Below, piece after piece: positions 35,472 through 45,100 of a stretch of DNA of 64,000 nt (positions are counted from its first letter, which is position 1; each line of letters starts with the position of its first letter). Origin of the DNA: Branchiostoma floridae (Eukaryota; Chordata; Leptocardii; Amphioxiformes; Branchiostomatidae); the NCBI RefSeq assembly GCF_000003815.2, contig NC_049990.1:10315995-10379994 (forward strand), given 5' to 3'. A program made the position numbers and the translations under genes. The notes beneath the pieces were generated by a model, which was not told where the DNA came from, made no database searches, and saw only the letters and a program-made list of their open reading frames with translations.

Positions 35472-35626
35472 ATGCTGGTGTGACTTCCTATGTTAACCAA
35501 CGAAGAACTCAGCACAATTGTAGTATCGGTGGAGGAAGTCGCAGGCACTCTACAAGCACTTCATTCTAACAAGGTCCTCGGTCCTGAGTTCTTCGTTGGG
35601 AAACATAGGAAACACCATGCCAGCAT
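35472..35626. repeat. Inverted repeat, about 41-bp arms
   Basis: atgctggtgtgacttccta..ccaacgaagaactcag at 35472-35512 is mirrored by ctgagttcttcgttggg..ataggaaacaccatgccagcat at 35584-35626, with a 71-bp spacer. Confidence 0.85.
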
Positions 35627-35866
35627 ACCGCTGCCTGTGCCCCACATGTAACACGACTAAAGGCTTGGGTGTTTCTTGAAGTTGGAACCGGCAGTTGAGT
35701 TGAGATTGGAGTCCCACGTCTTCGTCTTACTTTACTGGAGAAGAAAACATAGAGGATCCAAAGTTATTAACATACTGATGTTCATTATCATCTGTGCTGC
35801 TTTACGCAAGAGTCATAATGGATGAGTGTATAGGATGGGACATAGAGAGAGAAAGACAGAGACAGG

Positions 35867-35871
<5 letters not shown>

Positions 35872-35904
<33 letters not shown>
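35872..35904. repeat. (ga)n microsatellite
   Basis: About 16 uninterrupted GA units, followed by a purine-rich gaaggaggggggggg stretch. Confidence 0.95.
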
Positions 35905-35907
<3 letters not shown>

Positions 35908-36026
35908 AGGGGGGGGGTAAAGAGGGAGAGACCTGAAGACGATCAGCTTCTAGATCTATTGAATTATATCCTTGCACGCACAGTTCCAGCCATACGCAGA
36001 GCAATAGCTTAAATCAGAACCCATGT

Positions 36027-36172
36027 CTAGATACTACAAATGTACTGTACGTGACTGACATATGTCTCTTCTACCAGGCCGTCCTTGATGAAGAGCATGT
36101 AGGGAGTGCCTCCGTCCTCCCTGACACGCAGCAGCGGCACCATGCCTTCCATGTCATACTGGTCGTCTTCCC
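36027..36172 (-). CDS. TCTP-fusion exon 5 (C-terminus)
   Basis: The acceptor is gtacag/GGGAAG and the stop TAG at 36029-36027. After the usual end (FIKDGL) it adds VEETYVSHVQYICSI, slightly longer than canonical TCTP. Confidence 0.92.
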
Positions 36173-38624
36173 CTGTACAACAAACAAGATTATTCGTCTG
36201 TGGTTGAGCTGTAGATAACCGAATCCAACTCTTTGATTGTTTAAACTTTGATCTATCTCCTACTTTCAACCCAGCCAAGAGTCTACCTACCTACCTAGTC
36301 CCTTGACCTCCAGGTCGTTGGGGGACAAGGTAGACATGAAGATCGAGATTTGCCTCCAGGTTCTTCTATCCCTAGCCAGGGTTAGTCTCTCCTGTAGGCT
36401 GAGGCCCGTCCAGTCAGTGATGTTGTCCTGTCAAGCTTTGCGTTGACGTCCGCGACGACGCCCTCCCTCTACTGTTCCCTGCAGGACTGTCTTGGCCAGG
36501 TTGTTGTGTCTGGTAACATGCCCAAACCTTCACCATCCAAATCACCCCACCTACCCACGGTGTCGGGGTAGGTGGGGTGATAACATATCCAAGAGTCAAT
36601 GTTATGAAAAATTTGGCGTGTGTATCCTTTGGGTTGGAAACTACACGTGAGGCTGACTACACTTTCATATGATATCATACCTGTGAAGAACTTCCAGTTT
36701 TTGAAGTTGTCCGGCAAAACGAGTTGAGCCCAGGCCTGCGCGGCAGCTTTGAATCCCTCTACCCTGCCTGGTTTGTTCTTTTGTAGATATTTCAGCATGC
36801 TGACAGGTTGACAGGAAAAAGTCAGATAAAGACCATGAATTCCACTGCAGTACCAGCAAAGCAAACTAGACCTTCATCAAACGTCGACAAAGGTTATATA
36901 TCTAGGTAAATAAATAAGCAAGGTAACTTCAACTCTCATGATTCCACCGGATGCCATAATACCGCCACCACACCGGGTACACGGGAAAAATACATGAATT
37001 CAAAGTTATCTAAAGGGATATACCAATGTAGCATCAGTAATCCTGAAGTATATACACTTAAAATATCTACAGGTGTTCTTCAAGACAATCTTGAGAATGT
37101 CACAATACGTTTTTTTCTTACGTGGTGATCATGGCACCTGGTGGAATAATGAGAGTTGATGTTACCAGCTCAATTTTGCGCAAGGTAATATCTACTCAAG
37201 CAATTTTGATAAAACCTATCCAGTTCATGATTAACTGTTACCTAGTTCACAATTGACCTTCATTTTGTCTGGGCTATCCACATACCAAATATTTGATGTT
37301 GCAGTTAACTATAACCAACACAGGCAGCGCTAGATAAATGTGTACGTAAACTTACTTTTTGGTGTATTTTTTTAAATATCCACGATAATCCCCCTCGGTG
37401 TGAATTAAAGAAGCCGACTCCAGCTTGCTTGCAACCACAATATCGCACCCGATCTTTCCGGGCTCAGACTTGCCACCGTCCTCTACCTCAGCGTTTCGGT
37501 TGCCCCCGATAAAAGAGTCGTCGACGTCGAAAGACATTTTAACAGTCTGCCAGAACAGAATATACGTTTCAAACATAGTCTGACAAATCCACTCATGATC
37601 ATTCATCCCTTCTCGGGTCATCCTGTTTCAAAGTCTGCAACTGGAATGCCCCCTGTATGTTATTACCTTCGCCAGAATGGCAAGGTTATGTTTTAGGCGT
37701 GTTTGTCTGTGTGTGTGTCTGTGTGTCAACAGCATAACTAGAGAACCCTTGTTTCTTAGTAATCATACCCAGTACAAGAAAATGGTCACTTGAAATCTGA
37801 CAGATTTCATGTAGTGACGTAGACTGTATACGATAAAGCGCAAAAAGGTCACTAATTAAAGGGGCATTCTACTCAAGTAGTGAGTGTTATTTTCTGATAG
37901 ATGAAATTTCCTTTATCTTTTCGACAATATCTCATTTATCTTTTCGACAATAATCCTTTTCTACAACTTGATTCAAGCATAAGCATGATTATTTATTCTC
38001 TGAGGAATAATGATACCCGCTTATGGAGTGGAAAAACTGACTTTGCTGGCTATTTATTATAGGAAGAAGAATATCCAGTCAAAGTCAAAGTCAAAGTCCC
38101 TTTGATTCAAGTTTCACAAATGAGAAAGAAATACATACCTTACACTCAACCTCGTAGAACCGATCGTCCCTCACGGTTATCTTGTTTCGATTGGTGAACA
38201 TGTCTTCACCTATATGCGAATTGAAAAAAATTAAGCAAATACTGTACACAAATGAAGATTATATGGAAGGCCTAAAGTCCAAATCAACGAATGCTTTTAC
38301 AACGACGGTCCTTAAGATCAATCAATATATGAGTGAAGACTGTCTCCTACCTGTAAGAACGTCCTTGTAAATGATCAGTTTGGATGGTTGTTGGCGGATC
38401 CTGTGAGAGGTACGTCTGCCGGCAGTCAACGTGTCCTTGAGTTCCCGATGGGCGGCCATATCTGCCACTTGTTCGATCTGCTCCAAGATTTCCCCAAGCA
38501 GGTTGATTTTCTCTCGTACCGCCCGGAATCGAGCCCTAGTGGCTACCGAGGAACCTTGTCCACTACTGGACAGCAGTGTGCCCGCCAGTAGGGATAGAAA
38601 CAGCGTGGTCTTCATACTTTTCAT
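36027..38624 (-). CDS. Signal-peptide-bearing TCTP (translationally controlled tumour protein) fusion
   Basis: Exons 38351-38624, 38139-38209, 37356-37546, 36681-36799 and 36027-36172 join in phase to 266 residues. Residues 83-266 are a full TCTP domain: LIIYKDVLTGEDMF, SFIGGNRNAEVED, YRGYLKKYTKNML, FKNWKFFTGED, MEGMVPLLRVREDG, GTPYMLFIKDGL. Ordinary TCTP has about 172 residues and starts with Met at the position that is Lys82 here. The preceding 81 residues are in the same exon and frame. They begin MKSMKTTLFLSLLAGTLL (signal peptide), then a helical stretch around REKINLLGEILEQIEQV and a basic segment (AGRRTSHRIRQQ) just before the domain. Known: cytosolic TCTP has growth and anti-apoptotic roles, and reaches the outside as histamine-releasing factor without a signal peptide. 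Inference: this paralogue is secreted classically. An ATG at 38708 would add 28 residues; I prefer 38624 because it puts the hydrophobic core at the N-terminus. Confidence 0.9.
36300..36530 (-). pseudogene. LINE ORF2 C-terminal fragment in the last TCTP-fusion intron
   Basis: The minus-strand frame reads FGHVTRHNNLAKTVLQGTVE, GGRRRGRQRKA, one stop, then DNITDWTGLSLQERL and ARDRRTWRQ. This is the terminal zinc-knuckle-adjacent region typical of non-LTR retrotransposon polyproteins, with an internal stop. Confidence 0.85.
36681..36799 (-). CDS. TCTP-fusion exon 4 (MLKYLQKNKPGRVEGF ... FKNWKFF)
   Basis: The acceptor is tgtcag/CATGCT and the donor ACAG/gtatga. It is the long TCTP helical hairpin and the start of signature 2. 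Confidence 0.92.
37356..37546 (-). CDS. TCTP-fusion exon 3 (TCTP signature 1 region)
   Basis: The acceptor is tggcag/ACTGTT and the donor AAAAA/gtaagt. DDSFIGGNRNAEVEDGG corresponds to TCTP signature 1 with N-R-N in place of the usual N-A/P-S. Confidence 0.93.
37665..37755 (+). repeat. Copy of the ttaccttcgccagaatggc repeat family
   Basis: ttaccttcgccagaatggca followed by aggttatgttttaggc, a tg/tctg-rich stretch, and aacagcataactagagaa. Relatives are at 52394 (plus) and 60660-61017 (inverted). Confidence 0.8.
38139..38209 (-). CDS. TCTP-fusion exon 2 (GEDMFTNRNKITV)
   Basis: The acceptor is tatag/GTGAAG and the donor TGTAAG/gtatgt. It encodes EDMFTNRNKITVRDDRFYEV; the position of human Glu12 is Asp here. 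Confidence 0.92.
38351..38624 (-). CDS. TCTP-fusion exon 1: signal peptide, helical pro-region, TCTP N-terminus
   Basis: One open exon links signal peptide and LIIYKDVLT; donor ACAG/gtagga. The linkage needs no splice inference. Charged heptad-like residues 37-66 suggest a coiled coil. Confidence 0.9.
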
Positions 38625-38708
38625 AGTGACCTGTCGTCCGGTTACTGACCCTAGTGCTAGCAGTCTTCTCACAGAGTTACAAAACCTGTCTTTCCAGGTT
38701 ACGAGCAT

Positions 38709-40119
38709 ATTTTAATCTGAAAGGCACCAATGTGATCTTATATCCATCAATTTTACCTTGTAACTTTAGTTTGTTGAGAAAATATGACCGAAACGTAATA
38801 TGTGTTCAAGTTTTTTCGCGCCGTCATCCTACCTAATACATTGTGCATTTACATGTATCAACCCTCTCGTTTATGACCTTCTTATTAAGTAAATCGATAT
38901 GTCTAAGATTCGGATGCCTTTGTTTGGTCTTCGAAGTTTAGCAAGGAGCAGTTCTGTATTGAATTTGTATGCTTTTTGCATTCTGCTGAGTTGATCTTGG
39001 GTGAATTATATCAAGGAAAGTTTATTTGCAACATGGGACATACAGAATGCATAGTAAACATACATAAAATAAAAGACTTTGGTATAAACAACAATGGTGA
39101 CAAGTGGAAACAAGTGACTATTCTAGCAATAATATGGACTGCTGGGAGCTACATTATGAATCTATGAAGTCTAGAGGAGCAATGTCGTCAGAAAATTCGA
39201 GGCCTTCTCGTCGAGATTCTGATAGCGATGGCTATGGCAACCGTTGAACGTAGCTAGGTGAAGTAACAGCGAGACGTCTGTGTACGGCAAATTCTCGCCG
39301 TTTGGCCATGGGGTCGTATGTTAAACCATGATAGAGGAACGATCATTTGAAGAGTCGCTAGGGGCGCCATTGGCTTTGTCAAAGCCTGTCACCGCATTGC
39401 GTCGTCAAGGCATAATGAAAAGAAAAGCGTCTGAGGGTCGATTTGCAGAATTCGAATGTTGATAATGAAAAATGCGTCTGTCTCTCTATCTGGAGCGGCT
39501 AACACAGCAGAACTTGTCCTCGTGGATCGCTCTGAAGTTGCACTGATGATGACGGTCTAGTGGTACTAGTGTCATCTGCTTCAAGGATTTGGAAGAAATT
39601 GGTTCGCGGCGATTGACAAAGAGTCAGATGCCTCGCGCAAATCAGTAAATGCTATTAAACCCTGAACCTTTCTCAAAGTGACCCAATCGTTGCAAATGAT
39701 GGTCCAAAGCATGAGGAACTTTAGTGGGACGAACTTTGGGCTGTTACATGTAGAAAGCTATTTGTATTAATGTATTTGTCAGTATGTCGCATACTCTTCT
39801 TTCTTTGGGATTAGAGTTAATTCTAGATAGCATTCTATGGAAAACATACTATGGAAAACATCAAATAAAACATGGAAACGGTCTCATGTTCTAGACGGGG
39901 CCACGAGAGTTTGATCTAAAAGCATGACGTAGATAGAAGATCTAGACTTTATCTGGCTGCCTGGCTCCCCTGAATACCAGGAATATCCGATAGAAAATAC
40001 CCACACAACACTTGGAACAGATGATTTCATAGAATCCCGGCTGACAGTGTTGAAACTCTCTAGGCAGATGGCAACAATATCGCGCCTCACATCTGCTCGG
40101 ATATTACTGGAAATTGATA
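38709..40119. other. Divergent intergenic region, TCTP-fusion upstream side
   Basis: No gene found. 39180-39700 is relatively GC-rich with short, unsupported ORFs. It presumably contains the TCTP-fusion promoter, but I see no clear TATA or terminal-oligopyrimidine start. Confidence 0.5.
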
Positions 40120-40283
40120 TCTCGCCAAATCTCGCGAGAGTCCACGTTGGTTTCCGCCATTTTTTCAGTTTCCATTTTTGCGGCTTGTTTGCTATGGCAG
40201 CGGCGTCAACGTCCTGGGAGGGAATTTGAACTTCTTTCTCCGTTCATAGCAGGTTGTGTGAGTGTTAAACGTTACTGAATAAG
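40120..40283 (+). promoter_or_regulatory. CpG-rich promoter and probable non-coding first exon of the ZBBX-like gene
   Basis: tctcgcgaga (40130-40139) matches the palindrome bound by BANP in CpG-island promoters. ccgccatttt (40154-40163) matches a YY1 site. A strong donor AATAAG/gtatgt at 40283 could splice a 5' UTR exon to the acceptor at 42005. The motifs are seen; the promoter role is inference. Confidence 0.55.
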
Positions 40284-40839
40284 GTATGTAATAATATTGA
40301 CTGTATACGATGGACTATTTGCGTACAAGTGACGATATTATGAATGGGTAACCAGGTTACCGGACGCGGACAAGCCCATCGACACTCGTCAGCATAGATA
40401 ATGAACTGTTAATTACGTGTAAAATACTAAATTATAGTAAGTTTAATGTACATAATTTGTAGTAGCATTTTAGGTTGACTTTGTCAAAGTTCAGCAATGG
40501 GGTGGTTAATATTTGTTTACCCGAATACCTGTTCCGTTTTGAACTATTTACCAAGACAATCGAAACAATATGTTTATAAATCATATCTTTTACTTTTAAT
40601 ATATAACGTTAACGCTAACGTTGATATTTTTGCCTATTCCTGTACTTTGACTTTTGTTGATGTGCCACAGTAACATGTGCTGAGATACAGTTTGTCTTTT
40701 CTGCAGATAAATGTTTACACATTTTTTCTAATCATATTGCAATTCCTTGGCCATGGTATTGATTATAGTTTTATATATATAACGTTATATATATATAAGA
40801 TACATTTGTGACCACAGTCTAGTCATTCGGCTGTCGGGC

Positions 40840-41632
40840 GATCCGACCTGCGGTTGGGCTTGTACCTCGGGTGATACGGAATACACCGTGTTGTATTTTA
40901 TTTATGTCATACCAGGGTTGAACAAGTTTTCTAAAATCCACTTGTCCTATCGGGCAAGCACATAAAAAATATACTTGCCCGAACCAATTTTTCACTTGCC
41001 CAAAATTCAAATGTCACTGTTACTAGTATATGCATTTTCACTTCCAGCAATGGAATTCTCTGTAGACAATTGCTTAATGTCATGACTGTAAAAATAATAA
41101 TAATAATAATAATAATAATCACCAGGTGTATTTTGCCAGCCAGTAGGTACCCATTATGAGTAATGAGGCTGATTAACGTGGTCGAGGCACCTCCTCGAGC
41201 ACGGGACCCCCGTTTTACGTCCCTCCCGGAAGACGATTTCGTGGTAACAAGTTTATCAAAATTGCACTAAAATCAATGGAAAAATCTTACTTGCCCGATC
41301 GGACAAGTGGGGTAGGACATGCACTTGCCCGAACAGCACTTTCACTTGCCCTGGACAATAGCCACCTGAGAAAACCCCTGTTTTGATGCGTAATGCGCCA
41401 GAAGTTGAACAAATTTGGTGCCTTCGAACAAAAAGTGTTGCAATAGTAATGTTCCAATGTCCGAATCAGGTATTCGAGCTTTCGATGGCGCTGCACTCGG
41501 CCCGCTCGAAACAGTTTGATTTATTCGAATGGAGCCCGTGTGATACGCCTTTCGAACCTGTGCGATACGGAAGTTTTGGCCCGGTCCGGAACACCCGTAT
41601 CGAACGTTTTTGCATCACAGGTATGACATAAT
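40840..41632. mobile_element. Second copy of the gtcatacc repeat, carrying a nested insertion
   Basis: 41385-41632 (gatgcgtaatgcgccagaag ... cacaggtatgacataat) matches 18115-18362. The 70-bp flank (cgatccgacctgcgg ... ggaatacaccgtgttgtatt) matches 17998-18065 in inverted orientation. About 450 bases not in the first copy interrupt it near 40913-41370. Confidence 0.75.
40913..41370. mobile_element. Nested MITE-like insert rich in acttgccc motifs
   Basis: It begins cagggttgaacaagttttct and ends ttcacttgccctgg. Inverted internal pieces cacttgtcctatcgggcaag and cttgcccgatcggacaagtg, plus several acttgcccgaac copies, indicate a non-autonomous DNA element. It contains an (aat)n run at 41093-41119. 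The exact ends and target duplication are unclear. Confidence 0.55.
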
Positions 41633-42005
41633 GTAAGTTATGACACAGCAAATGATATTTACAAAATTCCACCGCATATCTGCTTGGAGATAACCAGTCT
41701 TGCAAGATTGGTTTATCCCCATTTAAGTCTCAGCAAATAATACAAAGAAAAAGGCTTTTTTTTGTGAATTTTACTCCGTATCAAAGACTGTAAATTTTGC
41801 CGTTAGACACAAGGTTAGCCAGCCGCCGCCACTCTAAAGAGTCTGACTCATTCGGATACTATAGTCAAAGTGGGCAAGATTCATGTGAACAGCAACTGAA
41901 AGAACATTAGAACCCTTTATTTTATGTATCACAATAATGTACATGTTTGTAGGTCAGTAGTGACAAAAATTGATCACTCATTTTTTTTGTCTTTTGAATC
42001 TACAG

Positions 42006-42106
42006 GAGTGGCAACAGCTGACACTTATAGCCATGTATAGTGGAGCGCCAGGGTTCAGTTTTACTCCTTCTAGTAAAGAACCAGCATCTATGAGATTACA
42101 TCGCAA
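42006..42106 (+). CDS. ZBBX: ZBBX-like exon with start codon (CDS from 42033)
   Basis: The acceptor is tctacag/GAGTGG, 27 UTR bases, then ATG at 42033. Donor CGCAA/gtaagt. It encodes MYSGAPGFSFTPSSKEPASM and RLHRK. Confidence 0.82.
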
Positions 42107-45100
42107 GTAAGTATCTTTGAATGCTCAAATGCTTTCTTGAAGTTTATATTGTTCATATCGCCAGTACTTAATTTTCAGCTTGAGATGTTTGTGGCATGAA
42201 TCTTTTTTTTAGAAATTGAGTATAATTTTTCAGTGTTTTTTTTTACTGCACTACAGAATTGTTTGAACTATAACTTTAAACGAAAAACCTGAAAACCTCC
42301 TTTTCTTCCCTATTGCAAATTCAAATAAAACCACCACAAAAGTAAGTGAATTTATGGTACATGATATAACAGAATAATGGCAAAGCCTTTTTATAAAACT
42401 TGTCTTCACAGCAACAATATATTTGGTTGTATCAATGAACCATAGGGTAATCATGAATATCAATGGAAATTACTATTGCTATTGTATATGTAACTCAATA
42501 ATATAAATAGGATGCCCTTGATGCATGCTACAGTAATATTCTAGTTTCAATTAGCAATGAAAGATTTCCACTAATTTTGTTATGTTGAAGTTTTGTCTGT
42601 GTGCCTGTCTCTATGTATTATATAATACATGTCAGACTCACCGTGAGTCAGAGACTGGGGTTGGGGTTTTGTGCGCGTAAAAAACTTGCGCGTGAAAACT
42701 TGCGCGTGAAAAATCTGCGCGTGAAAATATGCAAATTAGCTGATTCCCAAGGGATTCAAAACGTTTTTGCAGTTTTATACTTAAACCCTCAAACAAGATG
42801 GCACAAAATGGAATCAAGTATCATATTGTTGCATTCTAGAGTACAAAATCTTGATCTGAGTGCTTTTCAAGTGATTTTTAGATGTTAAGTTTTCACGCGC
42901 AAAAAAGTTTGAAATTTGCGCGTGAAACAATCTGCTTCAAAAAAGATGAAATTAAGCTTCTAGAATGGAGAAAAGCCTAAAATTGTTACATCATATAATC
43001 TAAAACATCGTATGTGTAATTTTTCTATGTATTTCTGTCAAATTTACTTGATTTTGAAATGTTCAAAATATGCAAATCAACCTATTCCCAAGGGATCTAA
43101 AAATCTTTTTTTTTTTTAACCCAAAATTCAGGTAACAGATGGGAAATTGTATATTAGGTTCACATTTTTATGCCTTAGAATTCCTTGCTGCACATTTTCA
43201 GGAACTTTATTTTTTCACGCGCAGATTTTTCACGCGCACGCGCAAATTCTCCACGCGCAGAAAACCGGTTCCCCAGAGACTGAGATTGAATGCTTCTGCA
43301 ATGTATGTGCAGTTTCTGTATCTTCTGTCAGAGGGTGCACATACTGACTATCAAGATTGTGCAGTCTGCCATCCGTGATTGCCTTGTTTCTGCATGACCA
43401 AGAAGCATGATGAGCTATCAACCACACATCTTGTTATATTTACTTTCACAGAAGGGAAACATACATTGTATTGTTTTGGTCTCTTCTCCTCTTCTAAGTT
43501 CCATCCACTTTACAAATAAGGTCAATGACTTTGACCAGAGGATTGTCACCATGATAGCAGACACTCTATGGTGTTTGATTGCATCGTAATGTATGTTGCA
43601 AGTGGCAGGACAGAGTTGGAGGGGCTGGGTCACCAAATGCATGAATTGTTTGAATATACTGTAAATGCAGAAATGTTCGCGGTGGATTAATGTTCGCGGT
43701 TTTCGCGGTGACCACTTCACCGCGAATTTAAAACCACCACGAACATTTTTCTATTATGATATTAGATTGCAATCTATGGTATTACCGCGAACTTACTAGT
43801 AAATCCACCGCGAAAAGTCCTTTTTCCCGCTACCGCAAAATTAAATCCCCGCAAACTTAAAAACATTTACAGTAAATAAACAGAGCAGTAGTTTGTTAGG
43901 CTAGACCATGTGAAGGTAATCACTGTCAAGGTGTGCATTTGCCTGCAAATGTTACCTGTTTACACTTCATACTGTTTCTGTGTGACTACAGGGATGTGAA
44001 GGAGGTCCGAGCCCAAAACCTACAGTTGGAGGTCGATAACCAACAAATGGAGGCAAGACTACACCAGCTCAAGGCAGCCATGCGAATGGAGAAAGAGGAG
44101 AGAGAGTAAGTTAGCATTTAACCAGGGCCGGAAATTCATTTTTGGGATTAGGTGCTCTGGTGCACCCAGCTTAAAAAGTTGGGTGCACAAAAAAGTTTTG
44201 GGTGCGCCACTTAAGCTTAAGTGATAACCTAATAATAAAATTTAGTTACAAGCTATCAAATTCTTAAACAAATACCATGCAGACATCTTTATTATCTTTC
44301 TAATACTTACAAAATGTAGATGTCAAGAATATGATGTATACTAGTATACTAACGTCTTTGATATCTTTACATACATAAACGTAAGAAAATATTTGGGTGC
44401 ACCAGTGCACCCACAGAAAATAATTGGGTGCACAGTTCCAATTTTGGGTGCACCTGGGTGCACATGCACCCAGTATTTCGAGCCCTGCATTTAACAAACG
44501 CTAATACTTTCTGTGTATAGTAAGCTGGACCAATAACAGCCAAGCTAACAAGTAGTTGTGGGATTGACTGTCTGGAATATGTCATTATGCCACATCCAGT
44601 TATTTCATTGGTTCTCATACATCTTAAATTAAATGTAAAATCTTAGGTAGTGGACAGCAGAAGGTTGGGAGGAAAACTTGACTGATGCGGCCCAAAGTAA
44701 AGCAGAAAATGTTTTGTGCTAGCAAAATAGGTTATTGACCTGTGTAGGTGTTGTGCTTTAAAGTATAGATGTAGTGAATGTGCATTGTAAACATCAGTAT
44801 GGAATGTGGACTGCTAGTGTTATCTTCAGTTTTAGGCTGAGGTTATTGCATAATTGCAAATCTGTGTTTCACTATCATGGTGCACTGTATAGTTAGATAC
44901 ATGTATCTTTAGCTGGGAAATGTAAGTTTAACATGTTAGAGATCCTCCCTCTAATGAAAGAATAACCTTTCATGAATACCCTTGAGTATACATTTTACTC
45001 CATGGTAGACTCAAAATTCAATTGTGGACCTATTATGGGTCAGGAAATTTAATAAGACAATAGTTTCTGTGTATGCTGTCAGATCTAGCATCGCAAGATG

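Larger units (their letters stand above)
33871..36026. other. Intergenic, between ABCC4 5' end and TCTP-like 3' end
   Basis: No gene recognised. It holds an inverted repeat (35472-35626), a (ga)n run (35872-35904), a poly-G tract near 35085, and a 33-bp sequence at 35234-35266 that recurs exactly at 36526-36558. A 112-codon ORF at 35231-35569 (plus) has no family motif. Confidence 0.6.

Noticed and set aside
35231-35569. 112-codon plus-strand ORF between ABCC4 and the TCTP-like gene
   Set aside because: It has no family motif, overlaps an inverted repeat and a 33-bp duplicated sequence, and has low-complexity composition.
38625-38708. Longer TCTP-fusion start at 38708
   Set aside because: It would bury the signal sequence 28 residues in; possible but less likely, so not chosen.
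39225-39250. RFX X-box for a ciliary gene promoter (ggctatggcaac)
   Set aside because: Only one half-site matches; the other half departs from consensus, and it lies about 1 kb from the likely start.
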